A stretch of 64,000 nucleotides of DNA from an uncultured Oscillospiraceae bacterium. Lineage in GTDB: Bacteria; Bacillota; Clostridia; Oscillospirales; Acutalibacteraceae. Positions 7,460 to 17,048 of the stretch are shown here, piece by piece. The translations under genes were made by a program, and so were the position numbers. Position 1 is the stretch's first letter. Every line of letters begins with the position of its first letter. Under the pieces are notes generated by a model. The model saw only the letters and a list, made by a program, of their open reading frames with translations, had not been told where the DNA came from and did no database searches. The stretch lies in contig URKX01000006.1 of the NCBI GenBank assembly GCA_900548545.1, forward strand, positions 1 to 64,000, read 5' to 3'.

Positions 7460-8497
7460 TTATCCTCTTGGTTTCCGATGGAATAAAAGATACGCTGTGA
7501 ACTGGCGCCAGTCTTCCCGGCTGAAAAAATGCTTGCCAGCCCGCAGGTGATATCCGATGTTTCCTTGGTGATAAGCCATGCCTAATTGAGGCCTCGCTCC
7601 CACGCCTACGAGCCCGGAAACGCCCATCGCCTCAAAGGCGGGCGTTGCCGCCAGGCAGCCTCTGAATTCAGCAGCCGGATCGGACCACAAATCCTCTTCC
7701 GCGCTCGACACGTATAGATGCCGGGGCGCAATTAGGGACAATAGGAAGTGTTGGCCAAAAGGAAGCTGATCGGGGTTTCCTGTGCAATTCGCAAAACTGG
7801 GGCTGAACCAATAGGGGAACATCTGTTGGATATCAGCGGCTGTTTCTCCCTTTTTACCACGGTACAAAGCCGCGCCAGAACAACCGGATTCGTTGGAAAA
7901 CACAAATTGGAAACGCTCGTCTAAGGCCCCAGCCAGAAGAGCGGCCTTGCCCAGACGGGAATGCCCAGCCACGGCCACAGCCTCTTGATCAATCTCGGAA
8001 CAGGTGCCCAGATACTCCCGGACAACGCTGGCGCCCCATGCCCATAGAGCCAGTTTTCCCGGGGCAGTGGCCACCCCCCTGTCCACCTGGAAGAGGCCGC
8101 CTGCCTTGGCGCTAAAATCTCCGTTGTCAGGGGAAACCGCCCCACAGTGGAAGGAGGCCACCGCTAATCCCAAATCGCACAATTCCTCTGAAGGAAGGTA
8201 GGCAGCCGGCACTTCCGGGGTAAAACTGATCAGCACCACACAGGGAACCGGGCGCTCCGCTTTTGGGCAGACCAACTCAAAGGGGAAAGAAAATCCCCTT
8301 CCACAAAGGGTCACCCAAGCCTCCACGGTAAGATGGGTCGCTTTCCCGGCAAGGGCATCCTCCTCCCTACGGACCACATGGAACTCCAAGGTGTCCGGCT
8401 GGGACGGAAGACGGCCATATTCTTCATCCAGCAGCAGCGACAAGGCTTCCTCCCGTGTGTAGGAAGAAAAACACGGAAGATCGTCAAAAATCATCAT
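7460..8497 (-). CDS. CE15-like (glucuronoyl) esterase
   Basis: 345 residues of alpha/beta-hydrolase fold. The nucleophile elbow AGHSRLGKAA (Ser180) is typical of carbohydrate esterase family 15, which cleaves ester links between lignin and 4-O-methyl-glucuronic acid on xylan. It is followed by SNESGCSGAA (residues ~201-209), carrying the acidic residue, and a C-terminal H-x-G-N-x-x-Y-H-L segment supplying the catalytic His. No signal peptide is visible, so it probably acts inside the cell on imported oligosaccharides. The ATG at 8497 is chosen over GTG at 8506, because AAAGAGG is 8 bases before the ATG and overlaps the GTG. It is the last gene of the sugar operon. Confidence 0.8.
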   Translation of the reverse strand: MMIFDDLPCFSSYTREEALSLLLDEEYGRLPSQPDTLEFHVVRREEDALAGKATHLTVEAWVTLCGRGFSFPFELVCPKAERPVPCVVLISFTPEVPAAYLPSEELCDLGLAVASFHCGAVSPDNGDFSAKAGGLFQVDRGVATAPGKLALWAWGASVVREYLGTCSEIDQEAVAVAGHSRLGKAALLAGALDERFQFVFSNESGCSGAALYRGKKGETAADIQQMFPYWFSPSFANCTGNPDQLPFGQHFLLSLIAPRHLYVSSAEEDLWSDPAAEFRGCLAATPAFEAMGVSGLVGVGARPQLGMAYHQGNIGYHLRAGKHFFSREDWRQFTAYLLFHRKPRG

Positions 8498-8612
8498 GGT
8501 AAACACCTCTTTCAGCGGACGCGATGGAAATAGAAAGGGTTTTCAATTTTTCCGGCTGTTAGAACGTAAAAGCCGACTTACTTCCATCACACGGAACTTT
8601 ACCGTTTTTTCT

Positions 8613-9791
8613 TTATAAAGAATAGCGGAAGGTTCCCCACTCTGTTTCCTGCTCCCGTACAGCGGTGGACTGCGACAAGGACTCAATCTCCTCAGCAGTT
8701 ACTTCGCGATTCAGCTTGCCAGAAAGGAAGATGCCCTCACTAACCAGCATGGTCTGCAAAGCCAGCCAAGCGGTATCGTAGCGCTCGGGGAGCTGCCCGG
8801 ACAAATATGCGATCCAGCACGCTTGGTCATTTTCCAAGAAACGGACAGTGGGGTCATGGAACCCGGCCATCATGGAATTCTCCCCGACCTTCAAGTCAAT
8901 ATCCACATTGGAGTTATCCTTGGTGGTGAAGAATTTCAGCCCCGGCACAGAACGGCCCATCGCTTGGTCTTGTGTAAGCTTTAAGCCCCCCTTGTCGCCC
9001 ACCAAAAAGGCCGGTCCAAACTCATCCATATGAATTGCCCACGATTCGATGATATCCAAAGTAAGGCCGTTTTCATACGTGGCCAGCCCTACTCCAAGCT
9101 CTTCCACTTCCATGCCGGCCTCACTGGCTGGCTTTCCGCAATAGGGGACTTTTTGATAGGTGTGTCCCGAAACACGCTCCAGCTTCGGTGTTCCTAAAAT
9201 GTACAAAAGCTGGGAAATATGGTACACGCCCATATCGTACAAGGCCCCGTGTCCCGCCCAGTGTTTGGAAATAAAATCTCTTGAAAACGCTGGAGGCGGC
9301 ACATCTAAGCCAGGACGCATCAAGCGCCGCAAGCCTACCGACCGGGCGTGATAAACCTGCCCCAGTTCCCCGCCTTCCACCATTTTTCTGGCAGTGCGGC
9401 TTTGAGGGAAAAACATAAAATCCAGATGGATGGAGAGCTCTTTCCCTGATTTTTTTGCTTCCTCATAGAGAAGCTTTGCGTCCGCGTAAGAACCGGCCAT
9501 GGGCTTTTCACAATAGCAGTGTTTCCCAGCCCGAAGCACTTCCAAAGACATGGGAACGTGCAGGTTGTTATGCAAACACACATCCACGGAATCAATGTCA
9601 TCGCGCTTCAGCAATTCCCGATAATCCGTGTACAAGTCCTGGACCTTCCATTTTTGGCCCCAGGCTTCCAGCTTTTTCTTGTCGATATCACAAGCGGCGA
9701 CTACAGTGGCGTTCGGGATTTTCTCATAACGCTCCATATGCTGATGGGAAATAACACCTGTCCCAATAATACCAATACGAATTTCTTTCAA
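8613..9791 (-). CDS. Gfo/Idh/MocA-family sugar oxidoreductase
   Basis: 392 residues. The NAD(P)-binding GIIGTG is at residues 7-12 and the family's EKP motif (CEKPM) is at 95-97, followed by a C-terminal alpha/beta sugar-binding domain. Enzymes of this family oxidise or reduce sugars, inositols or sugar acids. The start is a TTG at 9791: AAGGAG lies 9 bases before it, and the first TTG at 9800 would sit inside the binding site. The neighbouring GH43, esterase and two isomerase-like genes suggest that it acts on a uronic acid or pentose released from a plant glycan. Confidence 0.88.
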   Translation of the reverse strand: MKEIRIGIIGTGVISHQHMERYEKIPNATVVAACDIDKKKLEAWGQKWKVQDLYTDYRELLKRDDIDSVDVCLHNNLHVPMSLEVLRAGKHCYCEKPMAGSYADAKLLYEEAKKSGKELSIHLDFMFFPQSRTARKMVEGGELGQVYHARSVGLRRLMRPGLDVPPPAFSRDFISKHWAGHGALYDMGVYHISQLLYILGTPKLERVSGHTYQKVPYCGKPASEAGMEVEELGVGLATYENGLTLDIIESWAIHMDEFGPAFLVGDKGGLKLTQDQAMGRSVPGLKFFTTKDNSNVDIDLKVGENSMMAGFHDPTVRFLENDQACWIAYLSGQLPERYDTAWLALQTMLVSEGIFLSGKLNREVTAEEIESLSQSTAVREQETEWGTFRYSL

Positions 9792-9815
9792 GTTTAACAA
9801 CTCCTTCCTAAAAAT

Positions 9816-11354
9816 TTACACCGGCTTCGCTGAAGCGGACACTCCAAAGACTGTAAAATCGAGCAATCCAGGAGTGACCCCACGGGGATGGCCCGTAATC
9901 CGCAGCCGCACCCTTAAAGCAGGCACTGTGGGGAAAGTACGGTAATCAACAGTGAGATCTGTTGTGTTCTCCCGGGCGTCGACCAAAACCTTCCAGTCAT
10001 CCGCGGCAAGTTCCTCAGAATACTCCACCACGTATTGATAAGGCCCTACATGAATCCCCGCGTCAAAATCAAGGCCTATATCCTTCCATAAAATACGGAC
10101 CGCGGAAATCTGATACATTCCCTGGAGCAGAACCCCAAAACTGGGCTCCTCGTCCCCCTGGGCCGGCTGCCACCAGGTATGCATAGTCTCATCCACGCCG
10201 TACAACGGCAAATGGCCCGGGGCATAGGAAGAAGCCAGTGTGGGCTTAAATACTGTAAGGGGGATCAGGCCCGCGTCATTGCAGGTCTCCGGGTTTCCTT
10301 TTACACCAGGGGCAAACTGGGGATTGGGGAACCCTGTTTTAGCGTATAGGTTCCCCTCCGCGTCAACACCGACGGGATCCATGCCAATACGGCGCTCCAT
10401 AATCGCATCCACGCACACAGGGATGGTGTAAAAACACCACATGGTCCCATTAGGCCCATCCACAATAGACCCGTGGCCTCCGCCCCGGATAAACCCTTCC
10501 CTACTGCGGGAAACCGGGTTCTTCTTTTGAGGGGCAAAGTTTCCCAGCGGGCTGTCCCCCACGTAGGCGCCCATGGCATAGTTGAAATACTCTGTACCGG
10601 AACACGAATAAATCAAATAGTAAGTGTTCCCTATTTTTTTCATCCAGCTTCCTTCGATAAAGCCTTTTTCCCAATCCTCGTTGGCCGCTCCAAAACGCTC
10701 CCACCAGTTCTCAGGATGAAACCGGATCAATACTTTCGGAGTGGTAAGGAACCGGTTAGGCTGGTCAGGGTCCAGTTCGGCACCCAAAATAGCGGAACCC
10801 AATCCCCAATAGAGGTACAGCCTGTCCTCATCCGCAAAAATCATCGGGTCGTTGCACAGGGTTTCCCTGCCATCGGGCAAAGTCCACTCCCCCACTTCTC
10901 TCCAAGGGCCTAAAGGCGAGTCCGCCACATGAAGAGGGGTAGAATTGCAGCTGGCATAATACTTCCCGCGGAAACGTTCCACAGTGGGGGCCATTGGCGC
11001 GCTTAAAGGCATCCACGTTTCATCATAATGCGGTTCCCAATGAACCATGTCATCGGAATCGTATATAACGCCGCTAGTCGTATACAGATACCAACGGCCG
11101 TCCCAAAAGCAAGCCGTGGGATCCGCGGTGGCACGCACATCGTTCTCGGCAATGCGGCCATACTCCTCGTTTCGGACGTTTTTGTAAAGCAGCTGAACAT
11201 CCGGAAGATCTGTTCCAACTTCTTGGATCACTTCCGCCTCCGTGAGAAGCTTTTTCCCGGCCCTGCCCCAATCTGGCCGGGGAGCAGGACTGCTTTTTGC
11301 CCGAAGTGTCGGATAGTCTGGCAGCACGATGGGGTTGCAATAGGTTTTCTCCAT
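9816..11354 (-). CDS. GH43-like five-bladed beta-propeller glycosidase with discoidin-like C-terminus
   Basis: 512 residues. The propeller spans ~70-370: TADPTACFWDGRWYLY gives the base Asp78, CNDPMIFADEDRLYLYWG gives the pKa-modulating Asp169, and FIEGSWMKKIGNTYYLIYS gives the acid Glu234. These are the three catalytic acids of GH43 and related clan-F enzymes. Residues ~385-505 look like a discoidin (F5/8 type C) fold, WKVLVDARENTTD and VRLRITGHPRG being typical. There is no signal peptide, so it probably acts in the cytoplasm on short imported oligosaccharides (arabinosyl or xylosyl side chains are the common substrates). Confidence 0.85.
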   Translation of the reverse strand: MEKTYCNPIVLPDYPTLRAKSSPAPRPDWGRAGKKLLTEAEVIQEVGTDLPDVQLLYKNVRNEEYGRIAENDVRATADPTACFWDGRWYLYTTSGVIYDSDDMVHWEPHYDETWMPLSAPMAPTVERFRGKYYASCNSTPLHVADSPLGPWREVGEWTLPDGRETLCNDPMIFADEDRLYLYWGLGSAILGAELDPDQPNRFLTTPKVLIRFHPENWWERFGAANEDWEKGFIEGSWMKKIGNTYYLIYSCSGTEYFNYAMGAYVGDSPLGNFAPQKKNPVSRSREGFIRGGGHGSIVDGPNGTMWCFYTIPVCVDAIMERRIGMDPVGVDAEGNLYAKTGFPNPQFAPGVKGNPETCNDAGLIPLTVFKPTLASSYAPGHLPLYGVDETMHTWWQPAQGDEEPSFGVLLQGMYQISAVRILWKDIGLDFDAGIHVGPYQYVVEYSEELAADDWKVLVDARENTTDLTVDYRTFPTVPALRVRLRITGHPRGVTPGLLDFTVFGVSASAKPV

Positions 11355-11370
11355 AATCGCTCCCCCTTTT

Positions 11371-12198
11371 TTAAGTATCCGGCAAAACCGAAGGAGGGGC
11401 CACTTTCCAGGAACCGTCGTAATTCAAGGGAGCCAACACCCGCCGCGCCTGGGCAAGTTGAAACGCCACATTGTTGTATTCATTGGTGGATTTATGGCTT
11501 TCAATACTCCAACATCCTTGATAGCCCGCTTCTTTCAGCGGAGGCAGTACCCGGTCAGCATCCATGCAATGCTCATAATTCATGTGGATGTGCATGGCTT
11601 TGGAGGCAAACCGACGGTCACAGGCGTCCTTCTCCTCCTCCGAGCCAAACCAGTTCCCCAAATGAAGCAGCAACCCAAAATTAGGTTCGTCCACTCTTTG
11701 GAACAATGCTTCAATGAGTTCCGGGTCCCACGAAGCGCCCCAGTGGTTTTCCGGCCCTAATTTTGCCCCAAATTTGGCAGCGGCACGGCAATATTCCTTG
11801 TATTTCCCAGCCACATACTCAATTTGCTCTTCCGAAGCCTGGTCTTCCCGGATTCCCACATCAATGCGGATGGTTTTAGCGCCTAAAGCCTTGCCCACCT
11901 GGATATACTCCCAGGCGCGCTGCTCGTTTTCCTCCCTTGTTTTAGGGTCATTATCCCAAACATGGGCACGGTCACAGCAGAAGTTCACAACTTCCAACCC
12001 GCGTTCATCAATGGCGTTTTTCACCTTTTGGATATACTCCGCCTCGGTGGAATCCAGCATCCCGTTCCATATATCAGCCGTTTGCAGGTTATACCGATAC
12101 CGTACCGTTTCTAAATAGCCAAAAATATCCATCGCCCCAATATTCCGCAGCCCATGGAAGGAATAGGACATCACGGCGAAATTCGTAAAATCGTTCAT
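11371..12198 (-). CDS. Sugar phosphate isomerase/epimerase (TIM barrel)
   Basis: 275 residues of the xylose isomerase-like TIM-barrel family (AP endonuclease 2 superfamily). KTIRIDVG (~104), LGPENHWGAS (~148) and the C-terminal GCWSIESHKS hold the acidic and histidine metal ligands seen in this family. It is the first of two adjacent but clearly different members. It probably interconverts a ketose and aldose, or epimerises a sugar or sugar acid. It has AGGAG before the start and lies 16 bases before the GH43 gene in the direction of transcription. Confidence 0.85.
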   Translation of the reverse strand: MNDFTNFAVMSYSFHGLRNIGAMDIFGYLETVRYRYNLQTADIWNGMLDSTEAEYIQKVKNAIDERGLEVVNFCCDRAHVWDNDPKTREENEQRAWEYIQVGKALGAKTIRIDVGIREDQASEEQIEYVAGKYKEYCRAAAKFGAKLGPENHWGASWDPELIEALFQRVDEPNFGLLLHLGNWFGSEEEKDACDRRFASKAMHIHMNYEHCMDADRVLPPLKEAGYQGCWSIESHKSTNEYNNVAFQLAQARRVLAPLNYDGSWKVAPPSVLPDT

Positions 12199-12269
12199 TT
12201 TTTCGCTCCTCCTTAAAAACTTTCGAAAACTTCCGAACCCTGGCGTGCTCCGGAGTAAATGAGTTAATT

Positions 12270-13241
12270 TTACTTCTCTTGGAAATAAGTGTCGATCAAT
12301 TCCTTTGTGCGGATAACATTCTCAAAGTCTTTACCGCAAGCGCCGTTACACTCGATGGAATACCACCCGGTAAAATGATGCTTATGGGCAATTTCCGCCA
12401 TCCGCTTAAAGTCGGTGTGGGAATCGCACCCCTCCCCATATTCCGGGGAAAAAGCGTAAGTCTTCACGTGCGTGCACAGTGGCTTCCCGCAGGAGAACAT
12501 CAGATCGATCCCCCGGTACATATCCTCTCCCAAGTGGAAATTCCCAAAGTCCGGCGTCAATTGGAAATTCGGGTGATTGACACCTTTGAAGATTGCCTCA
12601 CAGGCTTCCGGCTGCCGTGTAGCGCCCCCATGGTTCTCCATCGTGATAACCACATTTTTCTGGGCCCCATACTCAGCAAGCTTTTGGTAGGAGTCAATGC
12701 AAATGCTAAAGTCCAACTGGCCGTTGTCATCATAGTTGATATGTCCCGAATTGATCCGCACGCTGGGGGAACCAAGTTCCGCCGCGATATCAATCCACAT
12801 CTTCATCATTTCCAAGTCAGCCATACGCTCTTCCTGATTGGGATTCCCAATATCTCCAAAGTCAACCGGCATATTGCACACTTCTAGATTATAACGCTCT
12901 AAAAGCTCCTTGATCTTTGGAATAGACGAAGGCCTGGTACGCCCCACCCGAGACATCTGCTCAAGCAAAGCTTTCATCTTTTCCGGATCCATCTTATGGA
13001 TAGGGGTTTCCCCTGGTGTAACGGAAGTTCCGTCCGGCAGCAGGGGGTCCGGGCTTTTGTCTGGATCTCTGGGTCCCATGGGGCTGTGGGCCGCCTGATC
13101 GGTGATATTGAACGCGACAATTTCCACCCCGTCCAGCCCCAGGTCATGGATCGTTTGGAACAGACTTTCCAAATCGGGCATCTTCTCACTGTATAAAATA
13201 TTTGAAAAGCTGTAAGTCGATACAGCAACCTTGTTTCTCAT
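12270..13241 (-). CDS. Sugar phosphate isomerase/epimerase (TIM barrel), second copy
   Basis: 323 residues of the same TIM-barrel superfamily as the next gene, but distant from it. It has VRINSGHIN (~155), VVITMENHGGA (~195), DFGNFH (~229) and WYSIECNGACG near the end, supplying Glu, Asp and His ligands. An insertion near residues 60-85 rich in Pro and Asp is unusual. It follows the LplC-type permease gene by about 100 bases. The pair suggests two sequential isomerisation or epimerisation steps on the imported sugar. Confidence 0.83.
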   Translation of the reverse strand: MRNKVAVSTYSFSNILYSEKMPDLESLFQTIHDLGLDGVEIVAFNITDQAAHSPMGPRDPDKSPDPLLPDGTSVTPGETPIHKMDPEKMKALLEQMSRVGRTRPSSIPKIKELLERYNLEVCNMPVDFGDIGNPNQEERMADLEMMKMWIDIAAELGSPSVRINSGHINYDDNGQLDFSICIDSYQKLAEYGAQKNVVITMENHGGATRQPEACEAIFKGVNHPNFQLTPDFGNFHLGEDMYRGIDLMFSCGKPLCTHVKTYAFSPEYGEGCDSHTDFKRMAEIAHKHHFTGWYSIECNGACGKDFENVIRTKELIDTYFQEK

Positions 13242-13343
13242 GGTACCTTCTTCCTTTCTTGCCTATAGTCAATATAGAAATATCCGCGCCATAGCGGCGG
13301 TTCGGGGGAGAAAATCGAATCTTTCGAATTTCTTCCAGAACCC

Positions 13344-14231
13344 TCAGCCCTTTACAGCTCCGATCATTACGCCTTTGGTAAAATACTTTTGGATAAAGGG
13401 GTAGAAGCACATAATAGGGACGGTGCTTACCACTATCGTGCAGTATTTTACCAACTTCCGTTCTAGCTGGGCGTTTTTTACGGCGTCGGCACTGCTGGTC
13501 ATCACGGACGTATCATTCAGTAAAAGGATTTCCCGCAATATCAGCTGCAACGGGAACTTTTCCCGGTCCTTTAAATAAATCATCGCGGGGAACCAGGAAT
13601 TCCAGATGCCAACCGCGTAATATAAAAGAATCACGGCGATGGTGGCTTTGCTCAGCGGGACAATGATGCGGAACATGATCGTCCATTCGCTGGCGCCGTC
13701 CAGCTTTGCAGATTCTTCCAAAGAAGCGGGTACTTCCATAAACCCGGTACGCATGATGATTAAATTAAATACTGAAATGGCTGAAGGGATAATCACCGCC
13801 CACCGGGAGTTATACAACCCCAGATTGCGCACTACCATGTAGGTGGGCACCATACCGCCATTAAACAGCATCGTAAAGGAGATAATCAGCATGAACCTAT
13901 TGCGGTACTGAAAGCTTTTCCGGGATAGGCAGTAGGCCCCGATAATGGTCATTACAATACTGATGGTGGTACCTACGATTACATAAAACGCGGTGTTCGC
14001 ATAGCCAGTGAGGATATTGGGGCTGCTTAGCACGATTTTGTAACCGCCCAAAGTAGGCTCTCCCAAGGGAACGCCCACAAGGCCTGTGTGAGTGGCCAAA
14101 ACTTTCGCTTCGGAAAAGGACGCCATAATCACATGCCACACCGGCAGGATAAACACCAGCGCCATCAGCCCGAGAAACAAATAGAGGAAAACCAGGAATA
14201 TGATCCGGCTGGGAGATCTTTTTGAATTCAT
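13344..14231 (-). CDS. ABC sugar transporter permease, LplC type
   Basis: 295 residues with six predicted membrane helices, starting with FLVFLYLFLGLMALVFILPVWHVIMASF. The cytoplasmic EAA loop that contacts the ATPase is LEESAKLDGASEW (~177-189). It belongs to the CUT1 carbohydrate ABC importers, YesQ/LplC branch. It pairs with the LplB-type permease 21 bases upstream. No ATPase gene is present in the operon, as is usual for these systems, which share a MsmX-type ATPase encoded elsewhere. Confidence 0.93.
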   Translation of the reverse strand: MNSKRSPSRIIFLVFLYLFLGLMALVFILPVWHVIMASFSEAKVLATHTGLVGVPLGEPTLGGYKIVLSSPNILTGYANTAFYVIVGTTISIVMTIIGAYCLSRKSFQYRNRFMLIISFTMLFNGGMVPTYMVVRNLGLYNSRWAVIIPSAISVFNLIIMRTGFMEVPASLEESAKLDGASEWTIMFRIIVPLSKATIAVILLYYAVGIWNSWFPAMIYLKDREKFPLQLILREILLLNDTSVMTSSADAVKNAQLERKLVKYCTIVVSTVPIMCFYPFIQKYFTKGVMIGAVKG

Positions 14232-14252
14232 AAATATGTTGCACTCCCTTTC

Positions 14253-15152
14253 TCAGAACAAGCTGGTATCGGAAAACTTCCGGCTCAATTTGTTGGAAAG
14301 CACCAGCAGGGTGGTGTTGATCAGCGAATTGAACAGCCCCACTGCTGTGGAGTAGCTGTAATTGAATTCCTGCAAACCTTTGCGGTACACATAGGAGGAA
14401 ATGACATCCGCGGTTTCAAAGGTATTGGTGGAGTACAGAAGGATAATCTTTTCGTAGCCCACCGCGAACATCGAACCCATGCGCAGAATCAAGAGGATAA
14501 TGATGGTGGAAGCGATTCCCGGCAATGTCACATGGAGGGTTTGCTTCCAGCGGTTCGCGCCATCCAGGGCGGCCGCCTCGTACAGCCCCTGGTCAATCCC
14601 CGAAAGAGCGGCCAGGTAGATGATGCTGTTAAACCCGATGCCCTGCCACATATCACTGAGCACATAGATTGTTCGGAAATACTCGGGCTGCCCCAAATAG
14701 TTGATCCGCTCGCCGCCCAATCTCACGATCAAATCGGTAATCACGCCGTCAGATGCGGTAAAGTCGGCGATGATGCCGCAGACGATGACCACCGAAATAA
14801 AGTACGGCAGGTAGCTCACTGTTTGCACCGTCTTTTTAAAGGCTTTGTTGCCCACCTCGTTTAAGAGCAACGCGAATAAAATAGGGGCTGGGAAACCAAA
14901 AATCAGATTCAGCACGCTGATAAGCAGCGTGTTGCGGATAAGACGCCCAAAATAGACGCTGCCGAAAAAGTCGGCGAAGTGCTGAAATCCTACCCATTCA
15001 CTGTGAAAAAAGCCTCCCTTGGGAGTATAATTTTGAAAGGCCATTACCAAACCGCCCATGGGGACATAGGCGAAAATGATAAAAAACGCCATCACAGGAA
15101 TCATGAGCAGGTAGATACCTTTATTTCTCTTGATATCGTTTAGGAATTTCAT
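14253..15152 (-). CDS. ABC sugar transporter permease, LplB type
   Basis: 299 residues with six membrane helices (first YLLMIPVMAFFIIFAYVPMGG) and the EAA loop YEAAALDGANRW in the second half. This is the partner permease of CUT1 systems with LplA-type binding proteins. The ATG at 15152 is chosen because GGAGAGGG precedes it by about 10 bases; an in-frame start at 15191 would lie near an RNA hairpin and adds a charged tail not typical of the family. Confidence 0.93.
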   Translation of the reverse strand: MKFLNDIKRNKGIYLLMIPVMAFFIIFAYVPMGGLVMAFQNYTPKGGFFHSEWVGFQHFADFFGSVYFGRLIRNTLLISVLNLIFGFPAPILFALLLNEVGNKAFKKTVQTVSYLPYFISVVIVCGIIADFTASDGVITDLIVRLGGERINYLGQPEYFRTIYVLSDMWQGIGFNSIIYLAALSGIDQGLYEAAALDGANRWKQTLHVTLPGIASTIIILLILRMGSMFAVGYEKIILLYSTNTFETADVISSYVYRKGLQEFNYSYSTAVGLFNSLINTTLLVLSNKLSRKFSDTSLF

Positions 15153-15194
15153 AGAAGTATCCCTCTCCAAAAAAGATTCCTTCGGCTTCAAGCC

Positions 15195-15220
15195 GCGCGC
15201 TCCCGGAAACGGGAGCGCGC
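15195..15220 (-). other. Intercistronic RNA hairpin between binding-protein and permease genes
   Basis: GCGCGCTCCCG and CGGGAGCGCGC form a perfect 11-bp stem with a four-base loop, with no T run after it on the minus strand. In several sugar ABC operons such hairpins protect the upstream binding-protein mRNA from 3' decay, so that it is made in excess over the permeases. Confidence 0.7.
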
Positions 15221-15239
15221 AACCAGAAACCTTGCTTTT

Positions 15240-16913
15240 TTATCTTGCGTTCCAGCGGTCAAGGGCCGCCTGATAGATCGCGATAGCGTCTTCCACGCCC
15301 ATGGATTTCATCGTTTCAACAAACGCGTCGTAGTTGTCCAAGGGTTCGTCGCCCAGGATGAACTTGGTGGTCATCTCGGACACGTAAGTATCCAGGTCGC
15401 CCATGATGGTGCTAAACTGGTTGCCTTCCTCGTTGGTCAGGCTGACGTTGGGCATCACGTAGTCGCCGTCGGCGTTGGAAGGCCAAATGTCGTTGATGGC
15501 ATCCAGAGCCTTTTCGCTGACGCCCTGCAGCTCACGGTCCCACTGATAGATACCAGGCGACCGCCAGGTGTACTTAATCAGCGCGTCGGAGAAGGAGAAG
15601 CCGTCGGGGTTCTTGAGGATCAGGTCGGTGTACTGGGGCTTGCCATCCACCATGGTATAGGTGACGCCTTCTTCCCCGTAGTAGGAGGAAAGGGAAACGT
15701 CTTCCTGAGAGCCGCGGTTCAGCCAGGCAAGGGCCAGCTCGGGGTTCTCGCAAGCGGTGGAAATGCTGAAACCACCGTTGCCGCGGGTGAAGTTGTACTG
15801 CCGCAGATGGAGCTGGTCGCCCTCGTTTTTAACGGGAGCGGGCACCGCCACCACGTCGATATTGGGGTCTTCCGAAACCATGTTGTGGACTTCCAGCAAG
15901 GTGTAGATATCAGGCCACGCGCCGGAAGCGCCCGTATCCGCCAGAGTGCTGGGCACTTGGGTATCGGTGGTGCGGGTGTAATAATCGGGATCCAGCAGGC
16001 CTTCCGCGTACCACTTGTTCAGCATGGTGAGGTACTCACGGTAACCCTCTTCATAAGGGCCGTACTTCACAGTGCCGTCCACCTGATAGAAAGGAGCCTT
16101 CGCGGCGAGTCCCAAAGTACCCACGCCGTAACCGGCAGCGAACACACCGAACATATCAGAAGCCTTGCAGTTTAGCCACAGGGGGGCGGTGGCGCCCTTC
16201 TGCTCTTTAAAGGCTTTCAGCATCTCGTACCAGTCGTCATAGGTGACCGGGGTATCCAGGCCGCAATCGTCCAGCCAGTCCTGCCGGACCGCCATGCCGT
16301 ACCAGGGGCCCTGATCGGGGACGTTTACCATGAATACTTCCGCGTAGTTGCCGCCGTCCGTCACGCAGTCCCGCAGCAAGTTCTCATCCTTGTTGATCAG
16401 CTTCCAGTAATCGGGGGCGTAGGTCTCCATCATGTCGTTAAAAGCGATAATCACGCCGTCTTCCACGGCTTTGTCAATACCGCCCACGTAACGCTGGTCG
16501 ATCCCGTTAATCAGGTCCGGATACTCGCCGGAGGTGATCATCAGGTTGAAGGATTCCGTCTCCTGCCCGGCAGCGGGGATGTCCCACTCGATGTGGACGT
16601 TGGTGGCCTCCTCCCAGGCCTGCAACACGGGGATGTCGTTATAGGTGACGATACCAAGAGCAGGGTTGCTGGAGGGAGGGGTGTTCCAAGCCGTAAGGGT
16701 TACAGGCTCGTCCAAGGGGAAGGTGATACCGGTGTCGCCCTCTTCCGCGCCGCCGCCCTCTTCCCCACCGGACTCTTCTGTGGAAGTGGTGCTGGCGGGC
16801 TTGCTGCCTTCGGAACTGCTGCCGTTGTCCCCGCCGCAAGCGGTGAACAGGGAAAGGCACAGCGCCAAAGCCAGCAAGAGAGCCAAAATCTTTTTTGCTT
16901 TCGTCGCTTTCAT
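15240..16913 (-). CDS. Sugar ABC transporter substrate-binding lipoprotein (LplA type)
   Basis: 557 residues. The N-terminus is a lipoprotein signal with the lipobox LFTAC and Cys26, then a Ser/Glu/Gly-rich linker (27-65) and a large type I extracellular solute-binding domain. The size (~550) and the paired LplB/LplC permeases fit the LplA branch that imports oligosaccharides. The ATG at 16913 is chosen because GAGAGGAG lies upstream and the signal peptide starts there; the longer open frame to 17012 would add a non-signal leader. It is the first gene of the operon, about 200 bases after the promoter. Confidence 0.93.
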   Translation of the reverse strand: MKATKAKKILALLLALALCLSLFTACGGDNGSSSEGSKPASTTSTEESGGEEGGGAEEGDTGITFPLDEPVTLTAWNTPPSSNPALGIVTYNDIPVLQAWEEATNVHIEWDIPAAGQETESFNLMITSGEYPDLINGIDQRYVGGIDKAVEDGVIIAFNDMMETYAPDYWKLINKDENLLRDCVTDGGNYAEVFMVNVPDQGPWYGMAVRQDWLDDCGLDTPVTYDDWYEMLKAFKEQKGATAPLWLNCKASDMFGVFAAGYGVGTLGLAAKAPFYQVDGTVKYGPYEEGYREYLTMLNKWYAEGLLDPDYYTRTTDTQVPSTLADTGASGAWPDIYTLLEVHNMVSEDPNIDVVAVPAPVKNEGDQLHLRQYNFTRGNGGFSISTACENPELALAWLNRGSQEDVSLSSYYGEEGVTYTMVDGKPQYTDLILKNPDGFSFSDALIKYTWRSPGIYQWDRELQGVSEKALDAINDIWPSNADGDYVMPNVSLTNEEGNQFSTIMGDLDTYVSEMTTKFILGDEPLDNYDAFVETMKSMGVEDAIAIYQAALDRWNAR

Positions 16914-17048
16914 GTTTCTTACTCCTCTCAACGAGAATTTATTGATTATCCATCCCGCTTTCCGGCGGGTGGGTAATTCCGAAAAACGCTTATTTCCCGT
17001 GGGATCCGGCACAACCGGGCTGCCAACACCCTGGGATAAGCAAGAAGC

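Noticed and set aside
6995..7550. Short overlapping frames on both strands between GNAT and esterase genes
   Set aside because: They run through a terminator hairpin and a promoter, and show no conserved pattern.
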